From Pseudoflavonifractor sp035562355 (GTDB lineage Bacteria; Bacillota; Clostridia; Oscillospirales; Oscillospiraceae): 5,864 nucleotides of DNA. Positions 5,528-5,864 of the stretch are shown in pieces; within the stretch, counting starts at the first letter, position 1; each line of letters starts with the position of its first letter. Location: assembly GCA_035562355.1 (NCBI GenBank), contig DATMXU010000126.1:1-5864 (forward strand), given 5' to 3'. A program made the position numbers and the translations under genes. The notes beneath the pieces were generated by a model. That model had not been told where the DNA came from, made no database searches, and saw only the letters and a list, made by a program, of their open reading frames with translations.

Positions 5528-5864
5528 TTACAGGATTCCGAAGAAAGAGAGCAGGATGGACAGCGCGAAGGTCACGGCGATGAGCACGATGGGGCTGACC
5601 TTCCTGCGCAGGAGGGTGAACATGGTGAAGGTGTAGGCCAGCGGCAGAATGCGTGGGAAGATCTTGTCGAAGAAGTCGGCCTGGAGCATGACGGTCTTGA
5701 CCTCGTTGACGGGGATCTCCACTAGGACGTTGATGTTCACGTAGGAGGCGATCAGACCGCCGATGACGGTGATGCCCAGGATGGTGGCGCACTTGGAGAT
5801 GATGCCTGAGTACGCTTTGATCGTGTCGATGGCCCGGATGCCCAGGTTATAGCCCAGATGGGTC
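5528..5864 (-). CDS. PTS mannose/fructose/sorbose-family EIID component, C-terminal part (5' end outside window)
   Basis: The - strand frame is open to the right edge. It gives 111 residues ending at the TAA at 5528-5530; full-length EIID proteins have about 270-280 residues. The fragment starts THLGYNLGIRAIDTIKAY, the conserved EIID region, followed by a hydrophobic stretch (about 24-43, ending GGLIASYVNI), then FFDKIFPRILPLAYTF and a final membrane segment from VSPIVLIAV to the terminal SFFGIL. EIID forms the membrane sugar channel with EIIC, while EIIA and EIIB supply phosphate. The full frame runs through position 5740, where an internal GTG could be mistaken for a start; the conserved residues upstream of it show that this is not the true start. 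EIIC and EIIB are expected beyond the right edge. Confidence 0.93.
   Translation of the reverse strand, partial: THLGYNLGIRAIDTIKAYSGIISKCATILGITVIGGLIASYVNINVLVEIPVNEVKTVMLQADFFDKIFPRILPLAYTFTMFTLLRRKVSPIVLIAVTFALSILLSFFGIL

Noticed and set aside
5528..5740. A separate 70-residue membrane protein starting at 5740
   Set aside because: The same frame stays open to the window edge and the upstream residues carry conserved EIID sequence, so this is only the end of a larger gene.
5349..5792. - strand reading frame of about 147 codons spanning the EIID/phosphatase junction
   Set aside because: It overlaps both supported genes in another frame and has an Arg/His/Pro-rich composition typical of an out-of-frame shadow.

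Overview
The window reads as chromosomal DNA of a GC-rich anaerobic Firmicute, most likely a gut Clostridia/Oscillospiraceae-type bacterium. This is inferred from high GC content, strong GGAGG-type ribosome binding sites, tightly packed genes with ATGA stop/start overlaps, a large CoA-dehydratase-activase-type protein and a mannose-family PTS. No phage, transposase, CRISPR array, rRNA or tRNA was seen.

Left third (1-1862, + strand): three genes linked by two ATGA overlaps. They are the C-terminus of a large acyl-CoA dehydratase activase-like protein (cut by the window edge), a GNAT N-acetyltransferase, and a secreted lipoprotein with an Asp/Gly-rich FG-GAP-like motif. Nothing in the sequence explains why these three are together beyond likely co-transcription and translational coupling.

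Middle (1863-2112): a 250-bp gap between convergent operons, packed with five inverted repeats. The outer two are 27/29 identical, and their only two differences form one compensatory base-pair swap. The left one has a T-rich tract on the - strand and the right one has T5 on the + strand. Each operon may therefore be terminated at the far side of the gap, giving long mutually complementary 3' UTRs. This is the most unusual part of the window.

Right part (2113-5864, - strand, transcribed right to left): a sugar PTS catabolic operon. In transcription order it holds the C-terminus of a mannose-family EIID permease subunit (cut by the right edge), a Cof/HAD-IIB phosphatase, an AgaS-type SIS-domain aminosugar-phosphate deaminase/isomerase, a mannose-family EIIA, and a class II ketose-bisphosphate aldolase of the GatY/KbaY type. 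The simplest model is PTS uptake of an amino sugar such as galactosamine or N-acetylgalactosamine. AgaS then converts the amino-sugar phosphate to tagatose-6-phosphate plus ammonia, a kinase outside the window phosphorylates it, and the aldolase cleaves the bisphosphate to triose phosphates. EIIB, EIIC, any deacetylase, the kinase and the regulator would lie beyond the right edge. A hairpin between the EIID and phosphatase genes may lower expression of the distal, enzyme-coding part.
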